A stretch of 44,137 nt of DNA from Coriobacteriaceae bacterium (GTDB taxonomy: Bacteria; Actinomycetota; Coriobacteriia; Coriobacteriales; Eggerthellaceae), in NCBI GenBank assembly GCA_031256895.1, contig JAIRPR010000064.1:1-44137 (forward strand). Direction: 5' to 3'. Under the pieces are notes generated by a model, which was not told the DNA's origin, made no database searches, and saw only the letters and a program-made list of their open reading frames with translations. Position numbers and translations under genes: made by a program. Positions 10,101-18,326 of this stretch are shown piece by piece (position 1 is the stretch's first letter; each line of letters opens with the position of its first letter).

Positions 10101-12278
10101 GTTCCGTATATCCAAAACACCTCCGATCCAGACGGAAAGGGCAGTGGGGCCGTTGGAGTTGCCGCTTGCCCGAAGCTTGTAGGAGCGCTGCTGGATGTCG
10201 AAGTAACGGGGGAAATCCATGGTGAAGGTGAAGTCGTAGCCGTCTATGACGCCGTCTAGCTGTCCTAAGGTGCCCGATCCCCCGTCGGTGCGCCCATAGG
10301 CTTCCAGTATGGAACCGGGGCCCACGTTGAAAGAGAGCGATGAGTTGTTGTTCGAGATGGCAGCGCCGTATTCCGCATACAGGAGCAAGGCGCTCTTCTC
10401 GCCGGTGACCTCCAACAGGTTGTTGGTAGCAGAGCTCGGCATCCAGATGGCGGCGTTCTGCGCATCCCCATGGGGGGTGGTGGCGTGCTCGCGTTTGTTG
10501 CCTTCGTTATGGATGCGGCACATGGCGCCGTTGATGACCCGTATGCTGTTGTTGTTGGATGCCAGCACCAAGGCGTCCTGGTTGTAGCGGTCTGCGTTGG
10601 TGCTCACTCCGGGGTCCTTGCGCACTATCTCGAACAATGCCTGGTCGGTCACCAAAGCCTGCACACTGCGACGCATGTACAGCGTTCCTATGATTGCGTT
10701 GTCGATCCCGGTGTCCTTCGACTGGAAGTAGGCTTGGGAGCCTTGCCCTGCGATATCGATGCGCCCGTTCATCAGGTTCATCGACAAGGCATTGCCTAAG
10801 CCGTTGTTGACAACGCGCAGCTCGGCGCCGCCCGTCACAGTAAGGCCGGCATCGCCCGAGGCGTTCTGCCCGCTCAAGGCAAGCACCGCTCGGGACATAA
10901 GGTTGGTGTTCGCCGCTGTCGAGGTCCCGTCCCCCGTGATGGTCACAACAGCACCGTTCACCAGGGTCATCTCTGCCTTGCCGTTCGTTGCAGGGGCTGC
11001 CGCTGTATCCCAGCCCTCAATTTCCCCCAAAGCAACCGCGATACCCGACCCCGTGGACTCAAAAGCGGTGACCGGGCCCTTGTTGATGTTCACCACCGCG
11101 TTGTCGTACACACGGAAGTAGGTGCCTATGCTGTTGTTGCGCCCATTGCCCGTCAGGTTGACGCCCCGGCTGTTGCCGCTGAAGTCCAGGTACACCTGGG
11201 CACCGGCTTCCACCGTGAGGCCTTTCGCGTGGATATGCCCTTTCTGGCTGGCATTGGTTAACATGCTGACGTTCGACGCCCAGCGCACCGTGCCCGCAAG
11301 CACCAGGTCGCTGTTGGGGGCGCTGAAAAGCGGCGCGGTGTTGGCGTTGTCGCTCGCGACGCCTTCCAGGCGCACCGTCCAGTTGCGCGTGTCCTGCTCG
11401 AAGGTGGCGGCGGTGCCGGACTGGGTGGCAGCTGTGGTGGTGCCGGTGGTCACGTTGGCGTGGATGATGAAGTGGCTGTTCTTTGCCGTGGCCCCGCTGG
11501 TTGCGGTCTTTCTTACCACAAGGTCTACCAGGGAAAGGGTCTTCGCTGACGCCACGTTGGCCAACGTGAGGCCACGCCCGGTGTTGGTGCCGTAATCCAG
11601 CAGATGGCCATGGCCGTTTATGGTGAGGCTCTTGTCGATGTTGGCGGGGTTGGTGCCGTCATAGGTGATGTCTGCCCCCAGGTCAATGGTATCGCCTTCT
11701 GCGGCACCGTTCATCGCGGCGACGAAATCTGCCCAAGTGGTCACCGGGGCAGCGGCAGGCGTGAAATCGCGTGCCTGGGGGCTGAGCAGCCCATCGGCAG
11801 CCTGTGCGCCCCCCTCGATAGGTCCGGTTGCTGCGGCTTCATCGGGGTTCTCGGCGGCTCCAATGGCTTCCGTTGCCTCGGTGGCATCGCCACCTTCAGA
11901 GGCCTCCGTGGCCTCGGCAAGGCTGCTTCCCCCGGCAAGGCTGCCTAGCTCGGCAAGGCTGCCTGCCTCGGCGAGGCTTCCCGCCATGGCGCCAGCCATG
12001 CTCGCAGCAAGGTTGCCGGACGTGCCGCTTTCTGCGGCGCTCTCGTCGGCAAAGATAAGGCCGGTGCTTTGCAGAGGGTTCAAGGTGAGCACCAGGGCTA
12101 TGGTGAGCACCAGGGCAAGCAGCCGCTGGCCCTTCCTCACGATGCCGGTGCCCTTCAAAGCCCGGTTCCTGACCTTCTGCTGCGCGGTTGCGGCTTCACC
12201 CGCAGGGGTTGCGCTGCACCTGCCTTGGATGCCTTTTACCCACACGTCTGCGTTCCTCGTCTTGCTGGACCTGTCCAT
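7104..12278 (-). CDS. Giant secreted adhesin, N-terminal segment (1724 aa, ends at an in-frame TAG)
   Basis: Probable surface adhesin. A long basic N-terminus (residues 1-50) precedes a hydrophobic signal segment (about 52-67) with likely cleavage near 'IFA-DES' (about 77). Residues 80-165 are Ala/Glu/Gly-rich with short GSLAE-type repeats. From about 178 ('TTWADFVAAMN') to roughly 650 the pattern of Asn/Gly-rich short strands fits the pectate-lyase-like beta-helix adhesin family. Ig-like modules follow, and from residue about 1339 the 96-aa tandem repeats begin. The ATG at 12278 has a strong SD (AAGGAGAAGG, 8-nt spacing). The reading frame ends at TAG 7104-7106 inside repeat unit 5, but the same frame stays open to the window edge. 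This is therefore probably the first part of a protein of more than 4000 aa that has been interrupted. No anchor motif is visible because the C-terminus lies outside the window. Adhesin role is family-based inference. Confidence 0.85.
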   Translation of the reverse strand: MDRSSKTRNADVWVKGIQGRCSATPAGEAATAQQKVRNRALKGTGIVRKGQRLLALVLTIALVLTLNPLQSTGLIFADESAAESGTSGNLAASMAGAMAGSLAEAGSLAELGSLAGGSSLAEATEASEGGDATEATEAIGAAENPDEAAATGPIEGGAQAADGLLSPQARDFTPAAAPVTTWADFVAAMNGAAEGDTIDLGADITYDGTNPANIDKSLTINGHGHLLDYGTNTGRGLTLANVASAKTLSLVDLVVRKTATSGATAKNSHFIIHANVTTGTTTAATQSGTAATFEQDTRNWTVRLEGVASDNANTAPLFSAPNSDLVLAGTVRWASNVSMLTNASQKGHIHAKGLTVEAGAQVYLDFSGNSRGVNLTGNGRNNSIGTYFRVYDNAVVNINKGPVTAFESTGSGIAVALGEIEGWDTAAAPATNGKAEMTLVNGAVVTITGDGTSTAANTNLMSRAVLALSGQNASGDAGLTVTGGAELRVVNNGLGNALSMNLMNGRIDIAGQGSQAYFQSKDTGIDNAIIGTLYMRRSVQALVTDQALFEIVRKDPGVSTNADRYNQDALVLASNNNSIRVINGAMCRIHNEGNKREHATTPHGDAQNAAIWMPSSATNNLLEVTGEKSALLLYAEYGAAISNNNSSLSFNVGPGSILEAYGRTDGGSGTLGQLDGVIDGYDFTFTMDFPRYFDIQQRSYKLRASGNSNGPTALSVWIGGVLDIRNSRFLGWEYTQDNSPTGDPDKWPAPAISLEKGNYSSSFGGWNSNNTWAGKTVYPNRLIRLSANNAPPRITDILPVENADKHVYVQARVPEGLDDDGRPAYDGEVYAVLKETLPASLGGTTRTMTASSTYEMDVFGTTRQGMIEFDLGSFAVEGARYEVIDAWRGTADKNDPDSLIAEYITDDVEVVTDTTPPKAAVMTTASPIWSNERTLEGTWSMTTSLADPLSDGPVIPGGAVYSIVRANGSVIKDKATDAAVSLVQTSPTTGTYELVLPAGLPLQADDRVYVQLVDRLGNTNPAGTASAPAGATAYHDASFASAPYVTVQPTAYDVLAESQVIGMIQARATTSAAQLLLLVKAGATDLSDGSSQAVSIDAANTTFPINNTASIPDTGGYYKVTVQLDKNTAYKKTVYVRVEPADVIYHNGYVLNYTANNTRRNHAWVDSYLALGSADRLALLSQPSYHGLGAYRVTGFTASGIQTTAATVAIRNESFTKDHVANDSFVAYVVEEPAASATIAVNIADGTPTITASSQVVLGIGAAVPTLSDLYSGVAVADAEDAWTALSLPGLIASGRLRVLDGAGSPITNTASYFDTSVPGVFRVSYEVTDSDGNTATAWRDYLVGMDIIGESASYVVYGQTPQFLSVSEVDAANADLRTAGRVSAREKATGATVPASGITVAGVLGRQDSDLGVRQAISFTVAADTSVPKASGTVDFYVSEGTVIGQSARYVIYGETLRFLPVSGVDAANADLVAAGSVRAYEKATGTPVPASGIDISGWPLAKDAASLGVLQQVRYTVAADVSSPPASASVGFYVSEGAVIGESASYIVFGATPQYLSAAGVATANADLVAAGHVSAYEKASGNKVPSAGISATPSLSDSAALFGTAQPVAYTVNSDTSSPRASGTVYFQVSGGTIIGQNANYVIYGTTPTYLVAAGVPAANADLLAAGQVSAFEKASGTPVPASAISIVGSLSDAVADYGVAQTVSYTVNIDPSTPPASGMV

Positions 12279-12777
12279 AAGAATATCCTTCTCCTTTTAA
12301 CCTGGAATGCATCAAGATTGCTCGGCTGCTTGACTCGACCTTACTCGAACTGCCACCTGACCTTGTGCATGCGCCTTTCCTGGATGGCATGTCTGTCCAG
12401 AACCGCAATTCTCCACAAGCGGTACCGAAGCTTTATGCACCCATTCATCCGCACCCATGCCTGCAAAACCTCCTGGCCGCACAGGCGCACACGGATGGCG
12501 CTCAACACACAAAGTTTAGGATATGGTTCCGTTTCCCTCACAAATTGCTACGAGTTGTATTCATAGCACGACGAATGGTAACGTTTTTCCCCTCCCCTGC
12601 CACTTTACGGAAGAGCAAACATTGCGCAATGGCTGCGTGACAGTTGGAAGGCGCCGGTAATCCACTTGAAAGAAAGCCTTATAGTTTCCCGAGCCAGCTG
12701 ATGTGCTGGCTTATGCCTGCGTGTCGCGGACAGCGGGCAGGCATCGGCACAGGAAAGGAAACAGGAGGAAACAAGAC
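12279..12777. promoter_or_regulatory. Divergent intergenic region between adhesin and flavoprotein
   Basis: About 500 bases without a convincing gene. It must hold the promoters of both the adhesin (leftward) and the reductase operon (rightward). A perfect 12-bp palindrome, CATTGCGCAATG, lies at 12620-12631 and is a possible operator. TATAGT at 12680-12685 is a possible -10 for the rightward operon, though no good -35 is seen. A leftward TTGTGA / TAAACT pair near 12530-12560 has a long 19-bp spacer and is weak. The small ORFs listed here look like chance frames. Confidence 0.4.
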
Positions 12778-14703
12778 GTGAAGAAGACAAGCATAACCAG
12801 GCGCGACCTGTTCAAGGGCACAGCCGTACTGGGAGCAGGCGCAGCGGCGGCCTCGGTGTTCGGATCGCTTGTCGGGTGCAGCGACCCGAAGAAGGAAAAG
12901 GGCATGATAGCCGTGACCGCATCGGGGCGCAGCTTTGCCGTGCATGGCGCTGACATCGTGGTGGTGGGCGGGGGCATGGCGGGCATGAATGCCGCCCGTG
13001 TCGCCAACAACCGGGGCGCCTCGGTCATCCTGGTGGACAAAGGCCCCTTGGGGCATTCGGGCAACTCGGGGGTGCTCTGGGGCCAGACCTTCGTCAGTTC
13101 CGAGAACACCCACGACAACGGCGAAAAGGGCGCGGAGTTCATCACCATAGACGTGATGGGCATCCTGGACCAGGAACAGGCAAGAAACGTGTCACGTGCC
13201 CATATCGAGGCGCAGCCGCGCTCGATGATCGAACAGGCAGGCAACATGTTCCAGCGCGACGATGCCGGGAACACCGTGGGCGTCGATGCGCAGGACGAGA
13301 TATCCGTGACCCACAACGCGCTCCACAAACAGCAGGCCCAAGCCCTCAGAAGGCGCGGCATACCCGTCTTCGAGCACACCATGATGATCGATGTCCTGGT
13401 GTATGAAGGGCAGGCAGCGGGCATCGTGGCCATCGACCTCTTCGATGGCAGCGCACATGTCTTCCGGGGGAAGAAGGTTATCCTTTGCACCGGGGGCTAC
13501 CATTGGGCAAGCGGCAAGACGGGCGGCGGGCCCGAATCGACCGGGGAAGGCCATCTTGCCCTCCTGAAACGCGGCCTTGCCTTCAAGGACATGGAGTTCC
13601 CCCAGTACGACTTCTGCGGCATACATCCCTTCGGCTACCGCCCCGACAAGGAAAAGGACGCCATCGAGATAGCGGTGACCTATCCTTTGAACGGCGAGAT
13701 ACACCACCGTATCTACAACTCGGACAAGCAGTCCTTCACCAATGCCTTCTTCGAGGACCCCGAAGTGCAGAGCATCGCCTCTTTCCAGGGCACGCTGATC
13801 ACCGCCGCCAAGGAGCTCTACCAGGGCAAGGGTACCCCCGGCGACGGCACGGGCAATGGTGTCTATTTCGGGCTTGCCGGCATCATGGAAGAGCCCAACA
13901 CCCAATCATACCCTTCCTACAAGGGCATCACGCAAAACGTCATTGCCAACATGGGCTATGCCTGGCCCGATTACCTTGAATGCGTCGCGAACGAGTACAG
14001 TTCGTGCGGGGTGCCCCGTCAAGACCCTGCCACCTGCGAATCCGAGATACCTGGGCTCTACACCGTGTTCGTGGCGCTTTCGGCCATGAGCAGCATGTGG
14101 AACTGGGGGCAAAGCTACCTGGCCGGGGGCGATGCCGCGAAGAAGGCGGCTTCGGTGAAAGCCTTGCCTGCCTATGGCATCGAGGATGTCGATGCGGCAT
14201 TGACCCAGGCCTATGGCATGCTGTCGGCACAGCCCAAAGACGGCATCCGTTCGACCGAGGTGCATCGCAAGATCCAGCGCGCCTTCTATCGAGGCCAGGA
14301 CTTCATGAAGGATGAAGAAGGCATGCAGGTGATGCTGGCCGAGCTGGAAAGGATACAAAAGGAAGACGTCCCCCGGATGTATTGCCTGGACAGGTCCTTG
14401 ACCTGCAACCGTGATTGGAAGATGGCCATGGAAGTGGAAAGCATGTTGACCTGTTCCCTGGCAACCGTGCACGCAGCCCTCGCACGCAAGGAGAGCCGTT
14501 CGCCCTTCTTCCGCAGCGACTACCCCAAGATGAACAACTCTGACTATCTGTGCTACCTGTGGACAAGCCTTGACAAGAACGGCAACTGGAAGGTCGAGAA
14601 GGGCGATATCACAGACACCGTTGTCCCCCGCGACAAGATACGGCAGATCCTTGACGACAGCGACCCCCGCTACGACATATCGATAGCCAATAAATACCTC
14701 TAG
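12778..14703 (+). CDS. Tat-exported FAD-binding reductase (fumarate reductase flavoprotein-like)
   Basis: A 641-aa flavoprotein of the FrdA/SdhA superfamily (FAD_binding_2 type). The start is set at GTG 12778, not at the track's 12703, because AGGAGG lies about 9 nt upstream and the protein then opens with a Tat signal: 'TRRDLFKG' at 7-14, a hydrophobic Ala/Gly core, and 'SLVGC' with Cys34 as a possible lipobox. The dinucleotide fold 'VVVGGGMAGMNAA' is at about 61-73, followed by 'GHSGNSGVLWG' (the region of the FAD-linking His in FrdA), 'VILCTGGYHW', and 'DMEFPQYDFCG'. The C-terminal 'RDWKMAMEVESML' and 'ALARKESRS' regions match the FrdA helical domain. The usual 'QYHPTG' and 'CRGEGG' active-site motifs are not present as such, so the electron acceptor may not be fumarate. 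The partner Fe-S gene follows, but no membrane anchor gene is adjacent. Confidence 0.85.
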   Translation: MKKTSITRRDLFKGTAVLGAGAAAASVFGSLVGCSDPKKEKGMIAVTASGRSFAVHGADIVVVGGGMAGMNAARVANNRGASVILVDKGPLGHSGNSGVLWGQTFVSSENTHDNGEKGAEFITIDVMGILDQEQARNVSRAHIEAQPRSMIEQAGNMFQRDDAGNTVGVDAQDEISVTHNALHKQQAQALRRRGIPVFEHTMMIDVLVYEGQAAGIVAIDLFDGSAHVFRGKKVILCTGGYHWASGKTGGGPESTGEGHLALLKRGLAFKDMEFPQYDFCGIHPFGYRPDKEKDAIEIAVTYPLNGEIHHRIYNSDKQSFTNAFFEDPEVQSIASFQGTLITAAKELYQGKGTPGDGTGNGVYFGLAGIMEEPNTQSYPSYKGITQNVIANMGYAWPDYLECVANEYSSCGVPRQDPATCESEIPGLYTVFVALSAMSSMWNWGQSYLAGGDAAKKAASVKALPAYGIEDVDAALTQAYGMLSAQPKDGIRSTEVHRKIQRAFYRGQDFMKDEEGMQVMLAELERIQKEDVPRMYCLDRSLTCNRDWKMAMEVESMLTCSLATVHAALARKESRSPFFRSDYPKMNNSDYLCYLWTSLDKNGNWKVEKGDITDTVVPRDKIRQILDDSDPRYDISIANKYL

Positions 14704-14867
14704 CTGCTCCTGGACGGAAAGGGGCGTAGTGCCAGGCGGCTTAAAGCCGGTGGTGCACCCCGAGGGAGTCCTGTTGGGCAGCCTTTCCGGTGAATATCCC
14801 GACACAGCAGCCAAGCCAGCTCAATCCTATCCGTTCAGACCCGACCACCCTGTGACAAGGAGGCATC

Positions 14868-15611
14868 ATGCCTGAAAATTTCAAGATAAGCATCATGAAG
14901 CACGACCCTTCCCTCAACGAGAAGCCGGCGAAGAAGACCTACGAGGTGCCCGACGACCCCGAGTTCGCACCGATGACCGCCTTGAAGGCGCTCCACTACA
15001 TCAACCGTTACCTTGAGCCGGTGGCCTACGACTACAACTGCCGTCGCGGCACCTGCGGGCGCTGCGCCATGATGATAGACGGCCAACCAAGGCTTGCCTG
15101 TCTCTTCCCCCTCAGTGGCAGCCATACGCTCGAGCCCCTCTTTGGCTTCCCCGTCGTGCGCGACCTTGTCGTTGACAAGGGGGAAGCCTATGCCCGATTC
15201 GTCAACAGCAACCACTCTATCAAGACCTTAGGGCCAAAGCAGGTCTTGAAGCCGATACCTTTCAAACATTGGGAAGAGAAGATATACCCCTTGAACTCCT
15301 GTCGCGAATGCATGTCCTGCTATGCGAGCTGCCAATCGTGGCACCTGTTCAACCGGAAGGGTTCGTATGCGGGCCCGGGCGCCATGCAACAGATCTACCT
15401 GCGCCACATCGACACCGAAGACAAGATGGACCGCATCGAACAGGCGGTCTTCTCAGGCTTGTTCGAATGCGTCCAATGCGGCACCTGCACCCAGGTCTGC
15501 CCCGCCCTGATACCGGGTTCAGAGAACATCAAGGCTATGATGGACGAAGCCGAGGCACGCGGCCTGAAGCCCGCCTCTGGCCAGGCGACCGATTATTGGC
15601 CTGCACTGTAA
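14868..15611 (+). CDS. Iron-sulfur subunit of the reductase (FrdB/SdhB-like)
   Basis: A 247-aa electron-transfer subunit. The N-terminal plant-type ferredoxin part has Cys58, 63, 66 and 78 ('CRRGTCGRC'...'RLAC') for a [2Fe-2S] cluster. Two cysteine groups follow: 145-148-151-155 ('CRECMSCYASC') and 201-204-207-211 ('CVQCGTCTQVCP'). The second group has a full CxxCxxCxxxCP set, where E. coli-type FrdB binds a 3Fe-4S cluster with one Cys fewer, so two [4Fe-4S] clusters are possible. A strong SD (AAGGAGG) precedes ATG. It has no export signal and would have to be carried by the Tat signal of the flavoprotein upstream. The 164-nt gap to that gene has no clear terminator, so one operon is likely. 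It converges with the next gene, leaving only 7 nt between the stops. Confidence 0.9.
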   Translation: MPENFKISIMKHDPSLNEKPAKKTYEVPDDPEFAPMTALKALHYINRYLEPVAYDYNCRRGTCGRCAMMIDGQPRLACLFPLSGSHTLEPLFGFPVVRDLVVDKGEAYARFVNSNHSIKTLGPKQVLKPIPFKHWEEKIYPLNSCRECMSCYASCQSWHLFNRKGSYAGPGAMQQIYLRHIDTEDKMDRIEQAVFSGLFECVQCGTCTQVCPALIPGSENIKAMMDEAEARGLKPASGQATDYWPAL

Positions 15612-15618
15612 GCCTTGG

Positions 15619-17016
15619 TCAGGCAAGCTTTGAGGCATCGACGGCCACGATATGCCCTTCTGAGTCCTCGAAGATGCACAGCGAGCCATCGCGGCTCTCA
15701 TAGATATGCCGGAAACGGGCGAAGGCACCCTTCAGGGGAACCCGCACCGCCTGCTGGCGATCCTGGGCAGCTTGCGCGGGAGCGCCTTGCGCGGGCTTTG
15801 CTGCCGCCGGATGGGCAGAAGCGCTTGGGGCGGGTTTCGCTGCGGCCGGTTGCGCAGCGGCGGCCTGTGCGGCTTGTACCGGCTTCCCTGCCGCCAGATG
15901 GGCGGAAGCAGCCGGTGCGGGCTTCTGGGCTGCTGGTTGGACGGAAGCGGTTTGCACCGGCCTTAGGGCCGCTGCTTGGGCGAAAGCAACGGGGGCTGTC
16001 TTTATTGCCGCTGTCTGGGTGTTTGTTTGCGCAGAGTCAATGCCCGAAAAGGCGAGGGGCTGTGCAGCAATACCCGGGACCTTGGCACTCTGGGGTGCAG
16101 CGGCCGGGGCGCCGGACGGGCTTGCTGCGGAGGCCCGGGCAATGGTGACCTGAGACTCGGCAGCTTGGACCGACACGGAATGGGTCGAGACAGAATAGGT
16201 GACGCCTTGGATCAGGTCTTGGGCATCCGGCTTGATCATCAGGGGCAAGGTGGCTGCGAGTTGGGCAGCTGTCTGGGCATGCAGCGCAGGGTTGGCCTGG
16301 GCGCCTGCGGCCTGATGCACAGCTGCCTGATGCGCGGCGGCTTCATGTGCAGCGGCTTCATGTGCGGCGGCTTCATGTGCGGCGGCTTCATGTGCAGCGG
16401 CGAACACGGCTGTTGGCTGTGAGGGCACCGGTTGGGCATATCCTGGGCGGCTTGCGGCGGAAGGGGCGCCAGAGGCCTGCCGCGAAGCCGTCGGGGCTTC
16501 TTCGGCAACCGCGCCAGACGGCCTTGGACGTTCCCTATTGCTGAACGCGTCCCCCACAACAGGGTGGTTTCCCCCAGAAGGGGCCGTCTCGCGAGGACTT
16601 GCGCCCAAGGGCACCGATGCGGCGCTTGCTGATGCGTAAGGCGCCGTTTCCGGCACAAGGGTCTCTCGGGGGGCTTGTGCAGGATAGGCAGCCCCGAGAG
16701 GGGGCTGTCCAGGATCCGAGGACGTCAGAGCGGGCATCCCCGGGGAGGTATCGGCATTCCCGTTCCTCGATGGCTCGTACTGGTCATGTTGGACGGCAGC
16801 GCCCATCCCCAACTTCCCGAGAAGCGAGGTGTTGGCCTGCGATATGGCAAGGAGCTCGTTCGCAAGCGCCTCGCGGTCCTTCTCTCGCGATGCGCCTTGC
16901 AGCCTTTTGGCTATCTGTGCCACGCGTCCCCACGAAAGCGCGTCGAAGCTCTCTTTCCGTGAAGCTAATTTGTCTGCTTCAACAATTATGTGTTGTTCAG
17001 CCGACTTCTTGAACAT
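15619..17016 (-). CDS. Ala-rich low-complexity protein of unknown function
   Basis: About 465 aa, not recognised. The start is placed at 17016 ('MFKKSAEQ'), with AGAGGAAGGG just upstream, because the track's ATG at 17043 overlaps the promoter -10 box. The N-terminal 65 residues are charged and helical ('FDALSWGRVAQIAKRLQ') and look like a small folded domain. A long Ala/Pro/Gln-rich region follows, with a run of AAAHE pentapeptides and blocks of 'AAAKPA'/'AQPAA'. The last 45 residues ('GAFARFRHIYESRDGSLCI' onward) again look folded. No signal peptide or membrane segment is seen, so it is probably cytoplasmic. The layout of two small domains joined by a flexible linker suggests a tether or scaffold, but no function is claimed. 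Confidence 0.7.
   Translation of the reverse strand: MFKKSAEQHIIVEADKLASRKESFDALSWGRVAQIAKRLQGASREKDREALANELLAISQANTSLLGKLGMGAAVQHDQYEPSRNGNADTSPGMPALTSSDPGQPPLGAAYPAQAPRETLVPETAPYASASAASVPLGASPRETAPSGGNHPVVGDAFSNRERPRPSGAVAEEAPTASRQASGAPSAASRPGYAQPVPSQPTAVFAAAHEAAAHEAAAHEAAAHEAAAHQAAVHQAAGAQANPALHAQTAAQLAATLPLMIKPDAQDLIQGVTYSVSTHSVSVQAAESQVTIARASAASPSGAPAAAPQSAKVPGIAAQPLAFSGIDSAQTNTQTAAIKTAPVAFAQAAALRPVQTASVQPAAQKPAPAASAHLAAGKPVQAAQAAAAQPAAAKPAPSASAHPAAAKPAQGAPAQAAQDRQQAVRVPLKGAFARFRHIYESRDGSLCIFEDSEGHIVAVDASKLA
16310..16400 (-). repeat. 15-bp tandem repeats encoding AAAHE units
   Basis: The minus strand encodes about six copies of the Ala-Ala-Ala-His-Glu/Gln pentapeptide. The first four are nearly identical at DNA level (15-bp period, plus-strand unit close to GCGGCTTCATGTGCA). 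Slippage here would change the length of the linker in frame. Confidence 0.85.
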
Positions 17017-17041
17017 ATGAACCCTTCCTCTGAGAAGTTTC

Positions 17042-17068
17042 ATTATAGCGCTTAATGGCAGATGTCAA
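17042..17068 (-). promoter_or_regulatory. Near-perfect sigma70-type promoter of the Ala-rich protein gene
   Basis: On the minus strand, TTGACA (17063-17068) and TATAAT (17042-17047) are both exact consensus hexamers, with a short 15-bp spacer. The predicted start near 17035 gives a leader of about 18 nt that still includes the SD. This fixes the translation start at 17016. Confidence 0.75.
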
Positions 17069-17417
17069 GACAGGAAGATGCAGATAAAGGTATTAAAATA
17101 GATACCTTGCAATTATCCGCGCCCCGGCCAAAGGATGAAGCACGCATACGTCCTATCGTTGTTTGAGGCCTGTCCCTTGAACTAAGATGCCAGTCAAACG
17201 TTTGGGTTCCGTCATAAGGCCTTACCTTGCAGATCCAAGGCCTGAACAGTCACGATACCTTCGATATGTCAAGACCCAAGGACCGGCCACTCCTGCCTGC
17301 CGGCAGCACTTGATGAATGCCAGCCGTTCCCTGGAGGGTCCGTAAGCCCCTTCGCGTTCGTTTCTCCTGCTACCGGCACCACTTGATGCATGACAGCTGC
17401 GGCTGGCATACGCTGCG
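17048..17417. other. Intergenic region with operator-like inverted repeat
   Basis: About 370 bases between truA and the Ala-rich gene, with no gene seen. AAGGTAT(8 nt)ATACCTT at 17087-17108 is an inverted repeat just upstream of the promoter and could be an operator. An imperfect direct repeat containing CACTTGATG occurs near 17300 and again about 74 bp later. No clear T-tailed terminator for truA was found. Confidence 0.4.
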
Positions 17418-18326
17418 TCAATAGGAGACCTGCCAAAAGACCAGTCCATGGGCCGGAGCGGTCTGCCCGGCTGCACGGCGGTCGCAGGCCAAGAGCACGT
17501 CTTGTGCCCATCTTGCGGGGCGGTTCCCCAGACCTATCGCCACCATGGTGCCCACTATGGTGCGCACCATGGAATGGAGGAAGGCGTTCCCCACCACCTT
17601 GATGACCACCAGGTTTTCCCCCATAAGGCACTCTTCTTCCACGGCGATCTGCATGACCTTGCGATTGGTCGGCTTGTCCTGGGCAGACACCGCCTTGCAG
17701 AAGCTCTTGAAGTCGTGTTCTCCTATCAGATAGGCTGCGGCATCCCGCATGGCCTCCAAATCCAGGGGCCGGCCAAGATGCCAGACCCTGTCGGCCAGAA
17801 GGACCGGCCGTGCCTCACCGGTGGCGATAAGGTAGCGGTACTCGCGCGACCTGGCATCGAAACGGGCAGAGAAGCCTGGTGCGCGTTCCTCTATAGCCAG
17901 GATTGCCGCGTTGTCGTCGATGAGTGCGTTCAAGGATCGCAAAAGCCCCGGAAGGGGGCGCCCCTGCAGCTCTGAAGGGCTCACGTCGAAGCTTACCACC
18001 TGGCCTTTGGCATGGACACCGGCATCGGTCCTTCCGGCGCAGGTCGTCTCTACCTGCCTGCGGTACAGGATCCGCAAGGCATTGTTCAGGCTTCCTTGCA
18101 CGGTGGGCTGGCCTGGCTGCTGCGCAAAGCCTGAGAAGTGCAGGCCGTTGTAAGACATGGTCAAGGCAAGCGTATGGAAGGGATGGGGCGCTGCATCCGG
18201 AGCGGGGCGCCCAGCGGCATCCGGCACGGGATTCCCAGCGGCTCCCGGCGCGGCAGCCGGCGCGGCAGCCGGCGCATCGTGGGCTTGAGACCCCTGTACA
18301 GCAGCATTGTCTACGAGGCTTGCCAT
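17418..18326 (-). CDS. truA: tRNA pseudouridine(38-40) synthase TruA
   Basis: 302 aa. TruA isomerises uridines 38-40 in the anticodon arm of tRNAs. The catalytic aspartate lies in 'AGRTDAGVHA', and the usual 'SYNGLHFSGF', 'FSARFDARSREYRY' and 'NAFLHSMVRTIVG' blocks are present through to the C-terminus. The first 45 or so residues are an Ala/Pro-rich extension (short 'PAAAP' and 'PDAAG' repeats) not usual for the family. The core starts near 'HTLALTMSYNG'. The ATG overlaps the end of dnaE by 16 nt, so the two are translationally coupled in one transcript. Confidence 0.95.
   Translation of the reverse strand: MASLVDNAAVQGSQAHDAPAAAPAAAPGAAGNPVPDAAGRPAPDAAPHPFHTLALTMSYNGLHFSGFAQQPGQPTVQGSLNNALRILYRRQVETTCAGRTDAGVHAKGQVVSFDVSPSELQGRPLPGLLRSLNALIDDNAAILAIEERAPGFSARFDARSREYRYLIATGEARPVLLADRVWHLGRPLDLEAMRDAAAYLIGEHDFKSFCKAVSAQDKPTNRKVMQIAVEEECLMGENLVVIKVVGNAFLHSMVRTIVGTMVAIGLGNRPARWAQDVLLACDRRAAGQTAPAHGLVFWQVSY

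Noticed and set aside
1-12278. Stop codon reassignment to explain the split adhesin
   Set aside because: Conserved genes in the same window end at TAA, TAG and TGA at the expected family lengths (for example atpG, atpD, glyA), so the standard code applies.
12703-12777. Upstream extension of the flavoprotein ORF
   Set aside because: The SD and Tat signal place the start at GTG 12778.
14704-14867. Open frame of about 55 codons between the two reductase genes ('GVVPGGLKPVVHPEG')
   Set aside because: It has no start with an SD and no recognised match; most likely leader sequence of the Fe-S subunit gene. Kept as a note only.
17017-17043. ATG at 17043 as start of the Ala-rich protein
   Set aside because: It overlaps the -10 TATAAT and would lie upstream of the predicted transcript start.
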